A stretch of 64,000 nt of DNA from Agrobacterium tumefaciens (GTDB taxonomy: Bacteria > Pseudomonadota > Alphaproteobacteria > Rhizobiales > Rhizobiaceae). Each line of letters begins with the position of its first letter. The first letter of the stretch is position 1. The stretch covers positions 1,736,001 to 1,800,000 of the forward strand of contig NZ_CP072308.1 in NCBI RefSeq assembly GCF_017726655.1. The letters are read 5' to 3'. The position numbers and the translations under genes were made by a program. Positions 8,891-17,348 of this stretch are shown here, piece by piece. A model generated the notes under the pieces. It saw only the letters and a list, made by a program, of their open reading frames with translations. It was not told the DNA's origin and searched no databases.

Positions 8891-10698
8891 TGGAAAAAAA
8901 CCGTAATTACTTCATCGCGATAGCCCTTTCGGTTGTCATCGTCCTCGCCTGGCAATTCCTTTACATGAATCCGCGTATCGAGCAGCAGCGCCGCGCCGAA
9001 GAGGCACGCCAGGCGCAGCAGCAGACAACGCAGCAACAGCAGCAGGCTTCGGGCGCCGCACCGGCGCCGGGCGCGACCGTCGAGGGCGCTCCGCCAGCAT
9101 CCGTTCCGCAGGCCGCCGCCACCGCCACCCGCGAGGAAGCGATTGCAAGAACCCAGCGTGTTGCGATCGACACCAATGCCATCGCCGGCTCCATCAACCT
9201 CACGGGCGCGCGTTTCGATGACATCCGGCTCAAGGATTACCACGAGACCGTTGATGACTCGAGCCCGATCATCACGCTGTTCTCGCCGGCGGACAGCAAG
9301 GAAGGCTACTTTACCGAACTCGGTTACGTTGCGGCGCAGGACGTCGGCGGCGTTCCCGGTCCGAGCACCGTCTGGACGCTCGCCAGCGGCGACAAGCTGA
9401 CGGAGACCACGCCGGTCACGCTTACCTACACCAATTCCAAGGGCGTCATCTTCACCCGTACGGTTTCGATCGACGAGCATTACATGATCTCGGTCGCCGA
9501 CAAGGTGGAAAACCCTGGACAGGCTGCGATCTCGCTTGCCAGCTACGGTCGTGTGACACGCAACAACAAACCTGCCGTCCCCCCGGTCTTCGTCATCCAT
9601 GAAGGTTTCCTTGGCGTGGCCGGCAAGGATGGCAGCCTGACGGAAGAAAAATACAAGGACGTCGAAGAAGCGCCGGTGACGGTTGCGAAGGCCACCGGCG
9701 GCTGGCTCGGCATCACCGATAAATACTGGGCCGCAGCCATCGTTCCGCCGCAGACGACCCCGTTCGAGACGCGTTACTCGCACATTACCGGCAATCAGCC
9801 GAGCTATCAGGCCGACTTCAAGAGCGATGCGCTCACGGTTGAACCGGGCCAGTCCATCGAGTTGAAAAGCCTCGTCTTTGCCGGCGCCAAGGAAGTTCCG
9901 CTGGTTGACGGTTACGAGACGGCCTATGCCATTCCGAAGTTCGACCTTCTGATCGACTGGGGCTGGTTCTACTTCATCACCAAGCCGATGTTCAAACTGA
10001 TGGATTTCTTCTTCCGTTATTTTGGCAACTTCGGCGTGGCCATCCTGCTCACCACCATCGTCGTCAAGGCGCTGTTCTTCCCGCTTGCCAGCAAGCAATA
10101 CGCTTCCATGGCCAACATGAAGCGCGTGCAGCCGAAGATGGAAGAGCTGAAGGCCAAGCATGGCGATGACCGCATCGCCATGCAGCAGGCGATGATGCAG
10201 CTCTACAAGGAAGAGAAGATCAATCCGGTTGCCGGCTGCTGGCCAATGCTGCTGCAGATCCCGGTCTTCTTTGCGCTTTACAAGGTCATCTACGTCACCA
10301 TCGAAATGCGGCATGCACCGTTCTTCGGCTGGATCCACGACCTTTCCGCGCCGGATCCGACCTCGCTGTTCAACCTGTTCGGCCTTCTGCCTTACGACGT
10401 GCCGCACTTCCTGATGATCGGCGTCTGGCCTTTGATCATGGGCATCACGATGTTCCTGCAGATGCGCATGAACCCGACACCGCCCGATCCGACACAGGCC
10501 ATGATCTTCACCTGGATGCCGCTTATCTTCACCTTCATGCTGGCCTCCTTCCCGGCAGGTCTGGTCATCTACTGGGCATGGAACAACACGCTTTCCATCA
10601 GCCAGCAGGCCGTCATCATGAAGCGTCACGGCGCCAAGATCGAACTGTTCGACAATCTCAAGGGGCTGTTCAAGCGAAAGCCGGTGCAATCGAAATGA
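8887..10698 (+). CDS. yidC: Membrane protein insertase YidC
   Basis: The 603-residue Oxa1/YidC/Alb3 insertase of the inner membrane works with or without SecYEG. An N-terminal TM (residues about 7-24) is followed by a Gln/Ala-rich linker, the large periplasmic P1 beta-supersandwich domain (about 80-350) and the conserved five-TM core starting near residue 375 ([19 protein letters not shown], ending near 580). The basic C-terminal tail [10 protein letters not shown] can contact ribosomes. Length matches Gram-negative YidC. The start overlaps rnpA and the stop overlaps engB by four bases each, so the three are co-translated. Confidence 0.97.
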   Translation: MMEKNRNYFIAIALSVVIVLAWQFLYMNPRIEQQRRAEEARQAQQQTTQQQQQASGAAPAPGATVEGAPPASVPQAAATATREEAIARTQRVAIDTNAIAGSINLTGARFDDIRLKDYHETVDDSSPIITLFSPADSKEGYFTELGYVAAQDVGGVPGPSTVWTLASGDKLTETTPVTLTYTNSKGVIFTRTVSIDEHYMISVADKVENPGQAAISLASYGRVTRNNKPAVPPVFVIHEGFLGVAGKDGSLTEEKYKDVEEAPVTVAKATGGWLGITDKYWAAAIVPPQTTPFETRYSHITGNQPSYQADFKSDALTVEPGQSIELKSLVFAGAKEVPLVDGYETAYAIPKFDLLIDWGWFYFITKPMFKLMDFFFRYFGNFGVAILLTTIVVKALFFPLASKQYASMANMKRVQPKMEELKAKHGDDRIAMQQAMMQLYKEEKINPVAGCWPMLLQIPVFFALYKVIYVTIEMRHAPFFGWIHDLSAPDPTSLFNLFGLLPYDVPHFLMIGVWPLIMGITMFLQMRMNPTPPDPTQAMIFTWMPLIFTFMLASFPAGLVIYWAWNNTLSISQQAVIMKRHGAKIELFDNLKGLFKRKPVQSK

Positions 10699-11348
10699 GT
10701 GACACCGGCACAGCAACCGAAAAGCCCCTGTTCGGGCGACCCTGGATTTTCATTCGCGGCGTTCCCGCGATGAAATTCCTGCCGCCCGAGGGGCCGCCGG
10801 AGATTGCATTTGCCGGTCGTTCAAATGTTGGCAAGTCCTCGCTCATCAACGCACTGGTGGGTCACAAGGGGCTTGCCCGCACCTCCAACACGCCGGGACG
10901 GACTCAGGAACTCAACTACTTCGTTCCTGACGGCTATTCCGGTGAAGCGGGTGATCTGCCGCCAATGGCGCTGGTCGACATGCCCGGCTATGGTTACGCG
11001 CAGGCTCCCAAGGATCAGGTCGATGCCTGGACCAAGCTCGTCTTCGATTATCTGCGCGGGCGGGCGACACTGAAGCGCGTCTATGTGCTGATCGATTCCC
11101 GCCACGGCGTGAAAAAAAATGACGAGGAAGTGCTGACCCTCCTCGACAAGGCGGCCGTATCCTACCAGATCGTGCTGACGAAGACGGACAAGATCAAGGA
11201 AGCTGGCGTGCCTCGGCTGATCAACGAGACACTGGAGAAAATCCGCAAGCGCCCAGCGGCCTATCCGGAGGTTCTGGCCACATCGTCGGAAAAATCCGTC
11301 GGCCTCGACAGCCTGCGGGCGGAAATCGTCAGAACCATTTCCCTTTAG
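10695..11348 (+). CDS. engB: Ribosome-biogenesis GTP-binding protein YsxC/EngB
   Basis: The 217-residue GTPase of the TrmE-Era-EngA-YihA superfamily is needed for large-subunit assembly. G1 is GRSNVGKSS (residues 41-49), G3 DMPGYG (95-100) and G4 TKTD. The reading frame extends upstream to 10578, but the ATG at 10695 overlapping the yidC stop is the family start ([19 protein letters not shown]). It closes the rpmH operon. Confidence 0.96.
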   Translation: MSDTGTATEKPLFGRPWIFIRGVPAMKFLPPEGPPEIAFAGRSNVGKSSLINALVGHKGLARTSNTPGRTQELNYFVPDGYSGEAGDLPPMALVDMPGYGYAQAPKDQVDAWTKLVFDYLRGRATLKRVYVLIDSRHGVKKNDEEVLTLLDKAAVSYQIVLTKTDKIKEAGVPRLINETLEKIRKRPAAYPEVLATSSEKSVGLDSLRAEIVRTISL

Positions 11349-11360
11349 AAACAGTCGCGA

Positions 11361-11747
11361 TCAGGCGATGGTGAAAAGGAGAGCGGCGGTCCACACCATC
11401 GCCGTCAATGCCAGCAGTCGCCAGAAGCGAACAGAATTCCAGATTTCCACGAGCATCGCCCCCAACAGCGACCCGGTGCGCAACGGCTGCCCCCTGAAGG
11501 GAAGACCTTCGGCCAGCGGGTTGCGCTGGAGCAGGCTTGCCACCGCGGCCTTCTCACGATGATCGGTTTCCGCAAGATTTTCACGCCACCGCCTGACCAT
11601 TGCCGCGAACTGCCGGTCGCGCTTCAGCCGCTTGGTCAGTTCCGCCATATTTTCCGGCGGGAGGGCACCCAACACAAATTTCCCGGCAAGAACCTCGTCC
11701 TGTAAGCCGCTTTGCTTGTCTTTATCGGGTGCCGGCATGTCGCTCAC
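11361..11747 (-). CDS. Small single-TM protein resembling the N-terminus of RskA-type anti-sigma factors
   Basis: The 128-residue product carries DEVLAGKFVLGALPPE and a following RDRQFAAMVRRWRENLAE helix, matching the sigma-binding N-terminal region of anti-sigma-K (RskA) proteins. One TM lies at the C-terminus (FWRLLALTAMVWTAALLFTI). It lacks the extracytoplasmic RskA domain, and no ECF sigma gene is nearby, so the role is uncertain: a stand-alone anti-sigma, or a membrane anchor of another kind. The start could be GTG 11747 or ATG 11738; the AGGAG at 11751-11755 is better spaced for the ATG. It converges with engB. Confidence 0.6.
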   Translation of the reverse strand: MSDMPAPDKDKQSGLQDEVLAGKFVLGALPPENMAELTKRLKRDRQFAAMVRRWRENLAETDHREKAAVASLLQRNPLAEGLPFRGQPLRTGSLLGAMLVEIWNSVRFWRLLALTAMVWTAALLFTIA

Positions 11748-11988
11748 ATCTCCTCGCGTTCAGACCCTCACGTTAAGCACGCACCATGGCCTGATTGATC
11801 CTCCCCTTCCCTTACAAGGCTGGTCCCATTGGCCGTTTATGTCAATCTCATAACAATGCTTCGGAGACTAAAAAAAGAAATTTGATCGCTGCGACACAAT
11901 AAGGCCCGGAGGTTATTTCATCCGGTGAAAACTTGCTTTAGAGCGGTGACAGGCTTCAACGGCCGCAACCACAGACCGAGGTTTTTAG

Positions 11989-12873
11989 ATGACGTCTTCC
12001 GAAAGCGAAACTCAGGCGCGGCTGCTCGCACAGGCTCTGCCTTTCATGCAGAAATACGAAAACAAGACCATCGTGGTAAAATATGGCGGTCACGCCATGG
12101 GTGATTCCACGCTCGGGAAGGCTTTCGCGGAAGACATCGCCCTTTTGAAGCAATCCGGCATCAACCCCATCGTCGTGCATGGCGGCGGTCCGCAGATCGG
12201 TGCGATGCTGAGCAAGATGGGCATTGAATCGAAGTTCGAGGGCGGCTTGCGCGTTACCGACGCCAAGACGGTCGAGATCGTTGAAATGGTTCTGGCCGGC
12301 TCGATCAACAAGGAAATCGTCGCCCTCATCAACCAGACCGGCGAATGGGCCATCGGCCTGTGCGGTAAGGATGGCAACATGGTCTTCGCCGAAAAGGCAA
12401 AAAAGACGGTGATCGACCCAGACAGCAACATCGAGCGCGTGCTCGATCTCGGTTTTGTCGGCGAAGTGGTGGAAGTCGACCGCACCCTGCTCGATCTGCT
12501 TGCCAAATCGGAGATGATTCCGGTTATCGCCCCCGTCGCGCCCGGCCGCGATGGCGCAACCTACAACATCAACGCCGATACATTTGCCGGCGCCATTGCC
12601 GGTGCGCTTCACGCCTCGCGTCTGTTGTTTCTCACGGATGTTCCCGGCGTTCTTGACAAGAACAAGGAACTCATCAAGGAACTCACCGTCTCGCAGGCCC
12701 GCGCCCTCATCAAGGACGGTACGATTTCCGGCGGCATGATCCCGAAGGTCGAGACCTGCATCGACGCCATCAAGGCCGGCGTTCAGGGTGTGGTTATCCT
12801 GAACGGCAAGACGCCCCACTCCGTTCTTCTGGAAATCTTCACCGAAGGTGCCGGCACGCTCATCGTGCCCTGA
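11989..12873 (+). CDS. argB: Acetylglutamate kinase
   Basis: The 294-residue amino-acid kinase phosphorylates N-acetyl-L-glutamate, the second step of arginine synthesis. Visible motifs include [10 protein letters not shown] (phosphate binding), [13 protein letters not shown], and [12 protein letters not shown] near the C-terminus. GAGG seven bases before the ATG supports the start. It is monocistronic here, since the next gene faces it. The preceding gap 11748-11988 holds no gene. Confidence 0.97.
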   Translation: MTSSESETQARLLAQALPFMQKYENKTIVVKYGGHAMGDSTLGKAFAEDIALLKQSGINPIVVHGGGPQIGAMLSKMGIESKFEGGLRVTDAKTVEIVEMVLAGSINKEIVALINQTGEWAIGLCGKDGNMVFAEKAKKTVIDPDSNIERVLDLGFVGEVVEVDRTLLDLLAKSEMIPVIAPVAPGRDGATYNINADTFAGAIAGALHASRLLFLTDVPGVLDKNKELIKELTVSQARALIKDGTISGGMIPKVETCIDAIKAGVQGVVILNGKTPHSVLLEIFTEGAGTLIVP

Positions 12874-12883
12874 TGTGCTTCAG

Positions 12884-12910
12884 GTGGCGGATGGCAGACC
12901 TGTCCGCCAC
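12884..12910. terminator. Stem-loop between convergent argB and transporter gene
   Basis: GTGGCGGA and TCCGCCAC form an eight-pair perfect stem around an 11-base loop in the 45-base gap between the two stop codons. There is no strong T-run, so it may act as a weak bidirectional terminator or a 3'-end stabiliser. Confidence 0.45.
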
Positions 12911-12918
12911 ATAGGCAT

Positions 12919-13836
12919 TCATCCGAATGCCAGAAGCGAAAGCACCCCAACCACGATCAGCAGGCAGCCAGAGAGTTCGAGCCGGTTGATCTTCTCCTTG
13001 AAGAACAGCACGGTCGAGGCGAAAGCGAACAGCATCTCCACCTGCGCCAGGGCCTTCACCACGGCAGCCTGCTGCAGGGTCATCGCCGTGAACCAGCCGA
13101 ATGAGGCCGTGGCCCCCACGAAACCGACCGCAAGCGACGGTTTCCACACCTTAACGATGCTCCGCAATTCTTCCCGCTCTCGCCAGAGAATCCAGAGAAA
13201 CATCGACAGCGTTTGCATGACGATGACGACGACAAGGGTGAATCCCGCCTGCATCATCGCATCCGGGGCAGGCAGGCTCGGCGCAAGCGCCAGCGATGCC
13301 GATCGGTAGGCGACCGATGACAGGCCGAAGAAGGCACCCGAGGCAAGACCAATACCCGCCGTTCGGCTAAAGATCGAGGTGAGGAAAGATGTTGGCGTCA
13401 CTTCCGTGCGCGCCACGGAAATCAGCATGACGCCGGCGACCGAAATCGCTATCGCCGCCAATGTACCGCCCGTGACGCTTTCGCCGATGAAGATGAGAGC
13501 AAACAGCGCCGCCTGTGCCGGCTCCGTGCGTGAATAAGCCGTTCCCACTGCGAAATTGCGGAAAGAGAACAGGTGCACCAGCAGGAATGTGGCGGCGATC
13601 TGCGCCATGGCCCCGACCGTCGCCCAGAGGGCAAACGACATGTTGGGCGCCGGCAGCGGGCGGCCAAGCCCCAGGTGCAGAAATACTAGATAGGCGAGAG
13701 CGAAAGGCATGCCGAACACGAAGCGCACAAAGGTCGCGCCCGTCGTGCCCATCATGCCCTTCAGGTGCTTTTGCAATGTCGAGCGCAGGTTCTGCAGGAA
13801 CGCGCTCGCGAAAGTAATGCCTATCCAGAGTTCCAT
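12919..13836 (-). CDS. EamA/DMT-family transporter
   Basis: The 305-residue protein has about ten hydrophobic segments in two repeats of five, the drug/metabolite transporter layout. The substrate cannot be told from sequence; relatives export amino acids, nucleotides or toxic compounds. The frame is open to 13953, but that extension overlaps the divergent HAD gene and looks non-coding. MELWIGITFASAFLQNL at 13836 is a natural family start. The ribosome site is weak. Confidence 0.85.
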   Translation of the reverse strand: MELWIGITFASAFLQNLRSTLQKHLKGMMGTTGATFVRFVFGMPFALAYLVFLHLGLGRPLPAPNMSFALWATVGAMAQIAATFLLVHLFSFRNFAVGTAYSRTEPAQAALFALIFIGESVTGGTLAAIAISVAGVMLISVARTEVTPTSFLTSIFSRTAGIGLASGAFFGLSSVAYRSASLALAPSLPAPDAMMQAGFTLVVVIVMQTLSMFLWILWREREELRSIVKVWKPSLAVGFVGATASFGWFTAMTLQQAAVVKALAQVEMLFAFASTVLFFKEKINRLELSGCLLIVVGVLSLLAFG

Positions 13837-13943
13837 GGATTTGGCGGTACCATGCGCGCAAGCGCACAGCCAAGTGCGATTATCTGCGCAATCGTCGCCT
13901 TTTTCGATTTTCTTCGGCATTTGAAACAGGCATAAAGCAGCGC

Positions 13944-14657
13944 ATGGATACAAAGCCGAAAAACCTGCCCGACGCAGCCGATTTCGCCCACGTCAGCGAA
14001 TGGGTCTTCGATCTCGACAACACGCTCTATCCGCATCACGTCAATCTGTTTTCCCAGATCGACCGCAACATGACGGCCTATGTGGCCGAGCTCCTGAAGC
14101 TCGACCCCGAAGAAGCCCGCGTCTTGCAGAAGCGTTATTATCACGACCATGGCACGACGTTGCAGGGCTTGATGATCAATTATGGTATCAGCCCCGACGA
14201 GTTTCTGGAACGTGCCCATGCCATCGACTATTCGGCGCTGAAACCACATCCGGAACTGGGTGAAGCCATCAAGGCTCTGCCAGGCCGAAAGTTCATCCTC
14301 ACCAATGGCAGCGTCAAACATGCGCAGGCCGCCGCCGGTGCGCTCGGCATTCTCGATCATTTCGAGGACATCTTCGATATCGTCGCCGCGGACTACCTGC
14401 CGAAACCGGCAAGTGCGACCTATGAGAAATTCGCAGCGCTTACAAAACTGGATACAAAAAAGGCTGCGATGTTCGAGGATTTGCCGCGCAATCTGGCGGC
14501 CCCGAAGGCCCTCGGCATGAAGACCGTGCTGCTCGTACCCTCCAATCTCGAGGGCGTCATCATGGAACGCTGGGAAATTCCTGCCGTGACGGATGAGCAT
14601 ATCGACTACATTACCGACGACCTTACCGGTTTCCTGAACAGGGCGATTGCTCGCTGA
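13944..14657 (+). CDS. HAD-family pyrimidine 5'-nucleotidase-like phosphatase
   Basis: The 237-residue soluble hydrolase belongs to the SDT1/pyrimidine 5'-nucleotidase group. Motif I is FDLDNTLYP (nucleophile and acid Asp), motif II ILTNGS, motif III supplies Lys in YLPKPA, and motif IV is FEDLPRNL. Family members dephosphorylate UMP/CMP or related phosphates. The substrate here is inferred from overall similarity. It diverges from the EamA transporter, sharing a promoter region of about 105 bases. Confidence 0.85.
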   Translation: MDTKPKNLPDAADFAHVSEWVFDLDNTLYPHHVNLFSQIDRNMTAYVAELLKLDPEEARVLQKRYYHDHGTTLQGLMINYGISPDEFLERAHAIDYSALKPHPELGEAIKALPGRKFILTNGSVKHAQAAAGALGILDHFEDIFDIVAADYLPKPASATYEKFAALTKLDTKKAAMFEDLPRNLAAPKALGMKTVLLVPSNLEGVIMERWEIPAVTDEHIDYITDDLTGFLNRAIAR

Positions 14658-14763
14658 ACCTTCAACATTACCGAAGCTTCATCCACCTTACGGATGTTTA
14701 AGTGGTGGGGCCTGCCGCACGTCATTATCTTTTCTTCAGGGACACCAAAGAAAGGTAATGACG

Positions 14764-15354
14764 ATGACCACACGCAAAATCGCCTTGTCTGCTCTTGGCG
14801 CAGCCCTTTTGCTGAGCACTGCCGCAACGGCCAGTTTTGCAGCGCCCGGCAAGGGCCACAAGGATCGCATGCCGATCCGGCCGGAAGCGGCTTTCGTGCA
14901 CCTCTTGAAGGTGGCCGACACCAATAAGGACGGCAAGATTACGAAGGAAGAGTTCGTCGCCCGCCAGGATGCGCTTTTCGCTGAGATCGACAAGGACAAG
15001 GACGGCTCGATTACGCCTAAGGAAATGCGCGAATATCGCAAGGCGAAGATGGAAGCTTTCCGCGCCGCCAACCCGCGCCCTGAGCGGGAAGACGCCAAGG
15101 CGGATGAGGCCAACGCCCGCGAGGGCAAACGCGCCGAGCGCGATCACGGCGGCCGTTCCGGTCATCAGGGCTGGGGCCGGCACGGCGGCAAGGGTGGCGG
15201 CTTGGGAATGATCCGCTGGGCCGATACCGACGAGAACGGTCAGGTCAGCAAAGCGGAATTCACCGCAGCCGGCGAAAAGATGTTCGAGCGGCTCGACCGG
15301 AACAAGGATGGCGTCATCTCCATAGATGACATGCCGGACCGCCCCTTCCTCTAA
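14764..15354 (+). CDS. Exported EF-hand calcium-binding protein
   Basis: The 196-residue protein has a Sec signal peptide (residues about 1-25, ending ATASFAA). Four EF-hand loops are visible: DTNKDGKITKEEF, DKDKDGSITPKEM, DTDENGQVSKAEF and DRNKDGVISIDDM, each with acidic ligands at positions 1, 3, 5 and 12 or nearly so. Pairs one-two and three-four are separated by a charged, Gly/His/Arg-rich linker. It probably acts as a periplasmic calcium buffer or sensor; no target is known. The ATG at 14764 is spaced eight bases after AGAAAGG, better than the in-frame ATG at 14758. A strong terminator follows. Confidence 0.85.
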   Translation: MTTRKIALSALGAALLLSTAATASFAAPGKGHKDRMPIRPEAAFVHLLKVADTNKDGKITKEEFVARQDALFAEIDKDKDGSITPKEMREYRKAKMEAFRAANPRPEREDAKADEANAREGKRAERDHGGRSGHQGWGRHGGKGGGLGMIRWADTDENGQVSKAEFTAAGEKMFERLDRNKDGVISIDDMPDRPFL

Positions 15355-15367
15355 TCCAAAAGAGCAG

Positions 15368-15395
15368 AAAGCCCGCTCAACAGGCGGGCTTTTTC
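15368..15395 (+). terminator. Rho-independent terminator after the EF-hand gene
   Basis: AAAGCCCGC and GCGGGCTTT pair perfectly around a seven-base loop, followed by TTTTT on the plus strand. It begins 14 bases past the stop. The DUF1150 gene converges from the other side and ends at 15396, so the structure may serve both directions. Confidence 0.9.
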
Positions 15396-15653
15396 CTAAT
15401 GCAGACTGACTGTTTTAAGATCGTCTTCCGCCGCCTTGAAAAAGGTGCTCGAGCGATTGTCTGTGAGGAGAATGGGTGTCCCATCCGCGCCGAACAAGGC
15501 CCAGAGATCGAGTTGCGGATCAAGATCGGGCGCTTCGGGAAAACAGCGGCTAACTTCTTCTGCACGGATCTTGCGGATATATCCCACTTCTCCTTCGCCA
15601 ATATGAGCGAGCTGGGACTGCGTGAGACGCGCATGCGCTTCTTTTAAAAGCAT
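15396..15653 (-). CDS. DUF1150-family protein
   Basis: The 85-residue soluble protein contains DPQLDLWALFGADGTPILLTDNR, abridged here to its core LWALFGADGTPI, characteristic of DUF1150. The family is found mainly in alphaproteobacteria and is typically encoded directly downstream of a small heat-shock protein, as here (56-base gap). GGAGG seven bases before the ATG gives a strong start. The function is unknown; co-transcription suggests a role in proteostasis. Confidence 0.85.
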   Translation of the reverse strand: MLLKEAHARLTQSQLAHIGEGEVGYIRKIRAEEVSRCFPEAPDLDPQLDLWALFGADGTPILLTDNRSSTFFKAAEDDLKTVSLH

Positions 15654-15709
15654 ATTTCAGCCTCCTTCTTCACGCCGAGCGATTCGTGTCCGATTCCGGC
15701 GTTCATGGT

Positions 15710-16135
15710 CTACTCTGAGACGGAAATATTAATTTTCTTTACCACGTTTGAAATTTCGGGCCGGACCAGATCGATGGAAAGAAGACCGTTGCGCAGCCGC
15801 GCTTCCCGCACCTGCATGCCATCGGCAAGCACGAAGACCCGCTGGAATTGCCGCGCTGCAATGCCCCGATAGAGAAAATCCCGCTTCTCCTGTTCCTGCT
15901 GACGACCCCGGATGACGAGCTGGTTGTCCGCCGTCGTCACGTCAAGATCATCCTGCGAAAAGCCGGCCACCGCGATGGTGATCCGCAGGCGCTCGGGGAT
16001 ATCGTCGCTGCCGGGCAGACGCTCGATGTTATAGGGAGGATAGCCGTCATTGGCCTTCGCCATGCGCTCCAGCGTTTTTTCCATGGCATCAAAACCCAGC
16101 AAAAGCGGGTGGGTGAATGGCGTCATGCGGCTCAT
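15710..16135 (-). CDS. Small heat-shock protein (Hsp20/IbpA class)
   Basis: The 141-residue chaperone prevents aggregation of unfolded proteins. The alpha-crystallin domain spans about residues 40-130, with ITIAVAGFSQDDLDV, QLVIRGRQ and ARLRNGLLSIDLVRPE (the A-x-x-x-n-G-v-L signature). The N-terminus has the IbpA-like TPFTHPLLLGFD. It is followed by DUF1150. The leader can form hairpins that hide the ribosome site (see the ROSE entry), so heat induction at the level of translation is likely. Confidence 0.94.
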   Translation of the reverse strand: MSRMTPFTHPLLLGFDAMEKTLERMAKANDGYPPYNIERLPGSDDIPERLRITIAVAGFSQDDLDVTTADNQLVIRGRQQEQEKRDFLYRGIAARQFQRVFVLADGMQVREARLRNGLLSIDLVRPEISNVVKKINISVSE

Positions 16136-16139
16136 ATTT

Positions 16140-16260
16140 CTTCTGTCCTTGCAACCAAGCGACGTTTCGCGGCCCCGCTTCCGGCGGCCCGCCGGTCAAT
16201 CGCACCGGCTCCAGCAATATGGGAAGCCGCCCCGCGTTGCGCAAGTCACAAGGGGCGGCA
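16140..16260 (-). promoter_or_regulatory. Probable ROSE-type RNA thermometer in the small heat-shock leader
   Basis: On the minus strand just before the ATG, GTCGCTTG pairs with CAAGGAC around GTTG, leaving one bulged G. The left arm contains UCGCU, matching the conserved U(U/C)GCU of ROSE elements, and the right arm is the ribosome site AAGGA. Further upstream are GC-rich stems (GCCGCCCC with GGGGCGGC; CCGGCGG with CCGCCGG), as in multi-hairpin ROSE leaders. ROSE elements control small heat-shock genes in rhizobia and Agrobacterium. The fold was done by eye and the 5' boundary is a guess. Confidence 0.65.
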
Positions 16261-16340
16261 GCGGCCCGCGGGCGGAATGAGGCTTGACAAGTAAGCATCC
16301 GCCGCTCGAAAAAAGCGCTCATCTCAACGGCGGGCAAGAC

Positions 16341-17285
16341 ATGGCAGAACGCAGAAAAATCATCATCGACACCGATCCCGGGCAGGACGACGCAGCGGCG
16401 ATCATGCTGGCCTTCGGCAGCCCTGACGAAATAGACATTCTCGGACTGTGCGCCGTTGCCGGCAATGTTCCCTTGAAGCTGACCAGTCGTAACATTCGCA
16501 TCATCTGCGAATTGTGCGGCCGCACCGACATTCCCGTTTACGAGGGCGCGGAAAAGCCGCTGGTGCGCAAGCCCATCACCGCCGAACATGTGCACGGCAG
16601 CACCGGCCTCAATGGCCCGGTCCTCGACGAACCGACCATGGAGGCACAGAAGCAGCATGCGGTCGATTTCATCATCGAAACCGTAATGCGGGAGCCCGAG
16701 GGCACCGTGACGCTCTGCACTCTCGGCGCCTTGACCAACGTGGCGCTGGCGCTTCTCAAGGCACCGGAGATCGCTGATCGCGTCAAGGAACTGGTGATGA
16801 TGGGCGGCGGCTTCTTCGAGGGCGGCAACATCACGCCCGCGGCGGAATTCAACATCTATGTGGATCCGCAGGCCGCAGATATCGTCTTCCGCTCCGGCAT
16901 GCCCATCGTCATGATGCCGCTCGATGTCACGCATCAGTTGCTGACGACCAAGGCGCGCGTCAGCCGCATTCGCGACATCGGCACGCGCCCTGCCATCGCC
17001 ATGGCGGAAATGCTGGAGTTTTTCGAGCGTTTCGACATCGAGAAATATGGTTCGGATGGCGGCCCGCTGCATGATCCGAGCGTCATTGCCTATCTCCTCA
17101 AGCCCAAACTGTTTGAAGGCCGCGAGTGCAATGTCGAGATCGAGGTCCTTTCTGAACTCACCATGGGCATGACCGTGGTGGACTGGTGGCGGGTAACGGA
17201 CCGACCGGCCAATGCCCGTGTGATGCGCCATGTGGATGCAGACGGTTTCTTCGAGTTGCTGACGGAACGTTTCGCCCGTCTTTGA
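16341..17285 (+). CDS. Nucleoside hydrolase (IU-nucleoside hydrolase family)
   Basis: The 314-residue enzyme cleaves the N-glycosidic bond of ribonucleosides to base and ribose. The calcium-binding signature is IIDTDPGQDDAAAI at residues 8-21; later MMGGGFFEGGN and DPSVIAYLL complete the site. Base specificity cannot be assigned. The frame extends upstream to 16284, but MAERRKIIIDTD is the natural family start. A ribokinase gene about 10 kb away could use the ribose, though the two are not linked in an operon. Confidence 0.9.
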   Translation: MAERRKIIIDTDPGQDDAAAIMLAFGSPDEIDILGLCAVAGNVPLKLTSRNIRIICELCGRTDIPVYEGAEKPLVRKPITAEHVHGSTGLNGPVLDEPTMEAQKQHAVDFIIETVMREPEGTVTLCTLGALTNVALALLKAPEIADRVKELVMMGGGFFEGGNITPAAEFNIYVDPQAADIVFRSGMPIVMMPLDVTHQLLTTKARVSRIRDIGTRPAIAMAEMLEFFERFDIEKYGSDGGPLHDPSVIAYLLKPKLFEGRECNVEIEVLSELTMGMTVVDWWRVTDRPANARVMRHVDADGFFELLTERFARL

Positions 17286-17297
17286 CGGAATCAAAAA

Positions 17298-17326
17298 GGG
17301 CCGCTGGCGATACCAGCGGCCCGTTT
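17298..17326. terminator. Bidirectional terminator between nucleoside hydrolase and second chemoreceptor
   Basis: GGGCCGCTGG and CCAGCGGCCC pair over ten bases around a five-base loop, flanked by A-rich sequence on the left (AAAAA) and GTTT on the right. It lies between two convergent stop codons (17285 and 17349). The A-run gives a T-run for the minus-strand chemoreceptor. Confidence 0.88.
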
Positions 17327-17348
17327 CAGTTTGAGCGGCAACTGCCGA

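Noticed and set aside
8812..10716. A 634-residue minus-strand frame over yidC
   Set aside because: It is antisense to yidC, of biased His/Arg/Asp composition and without motifs.
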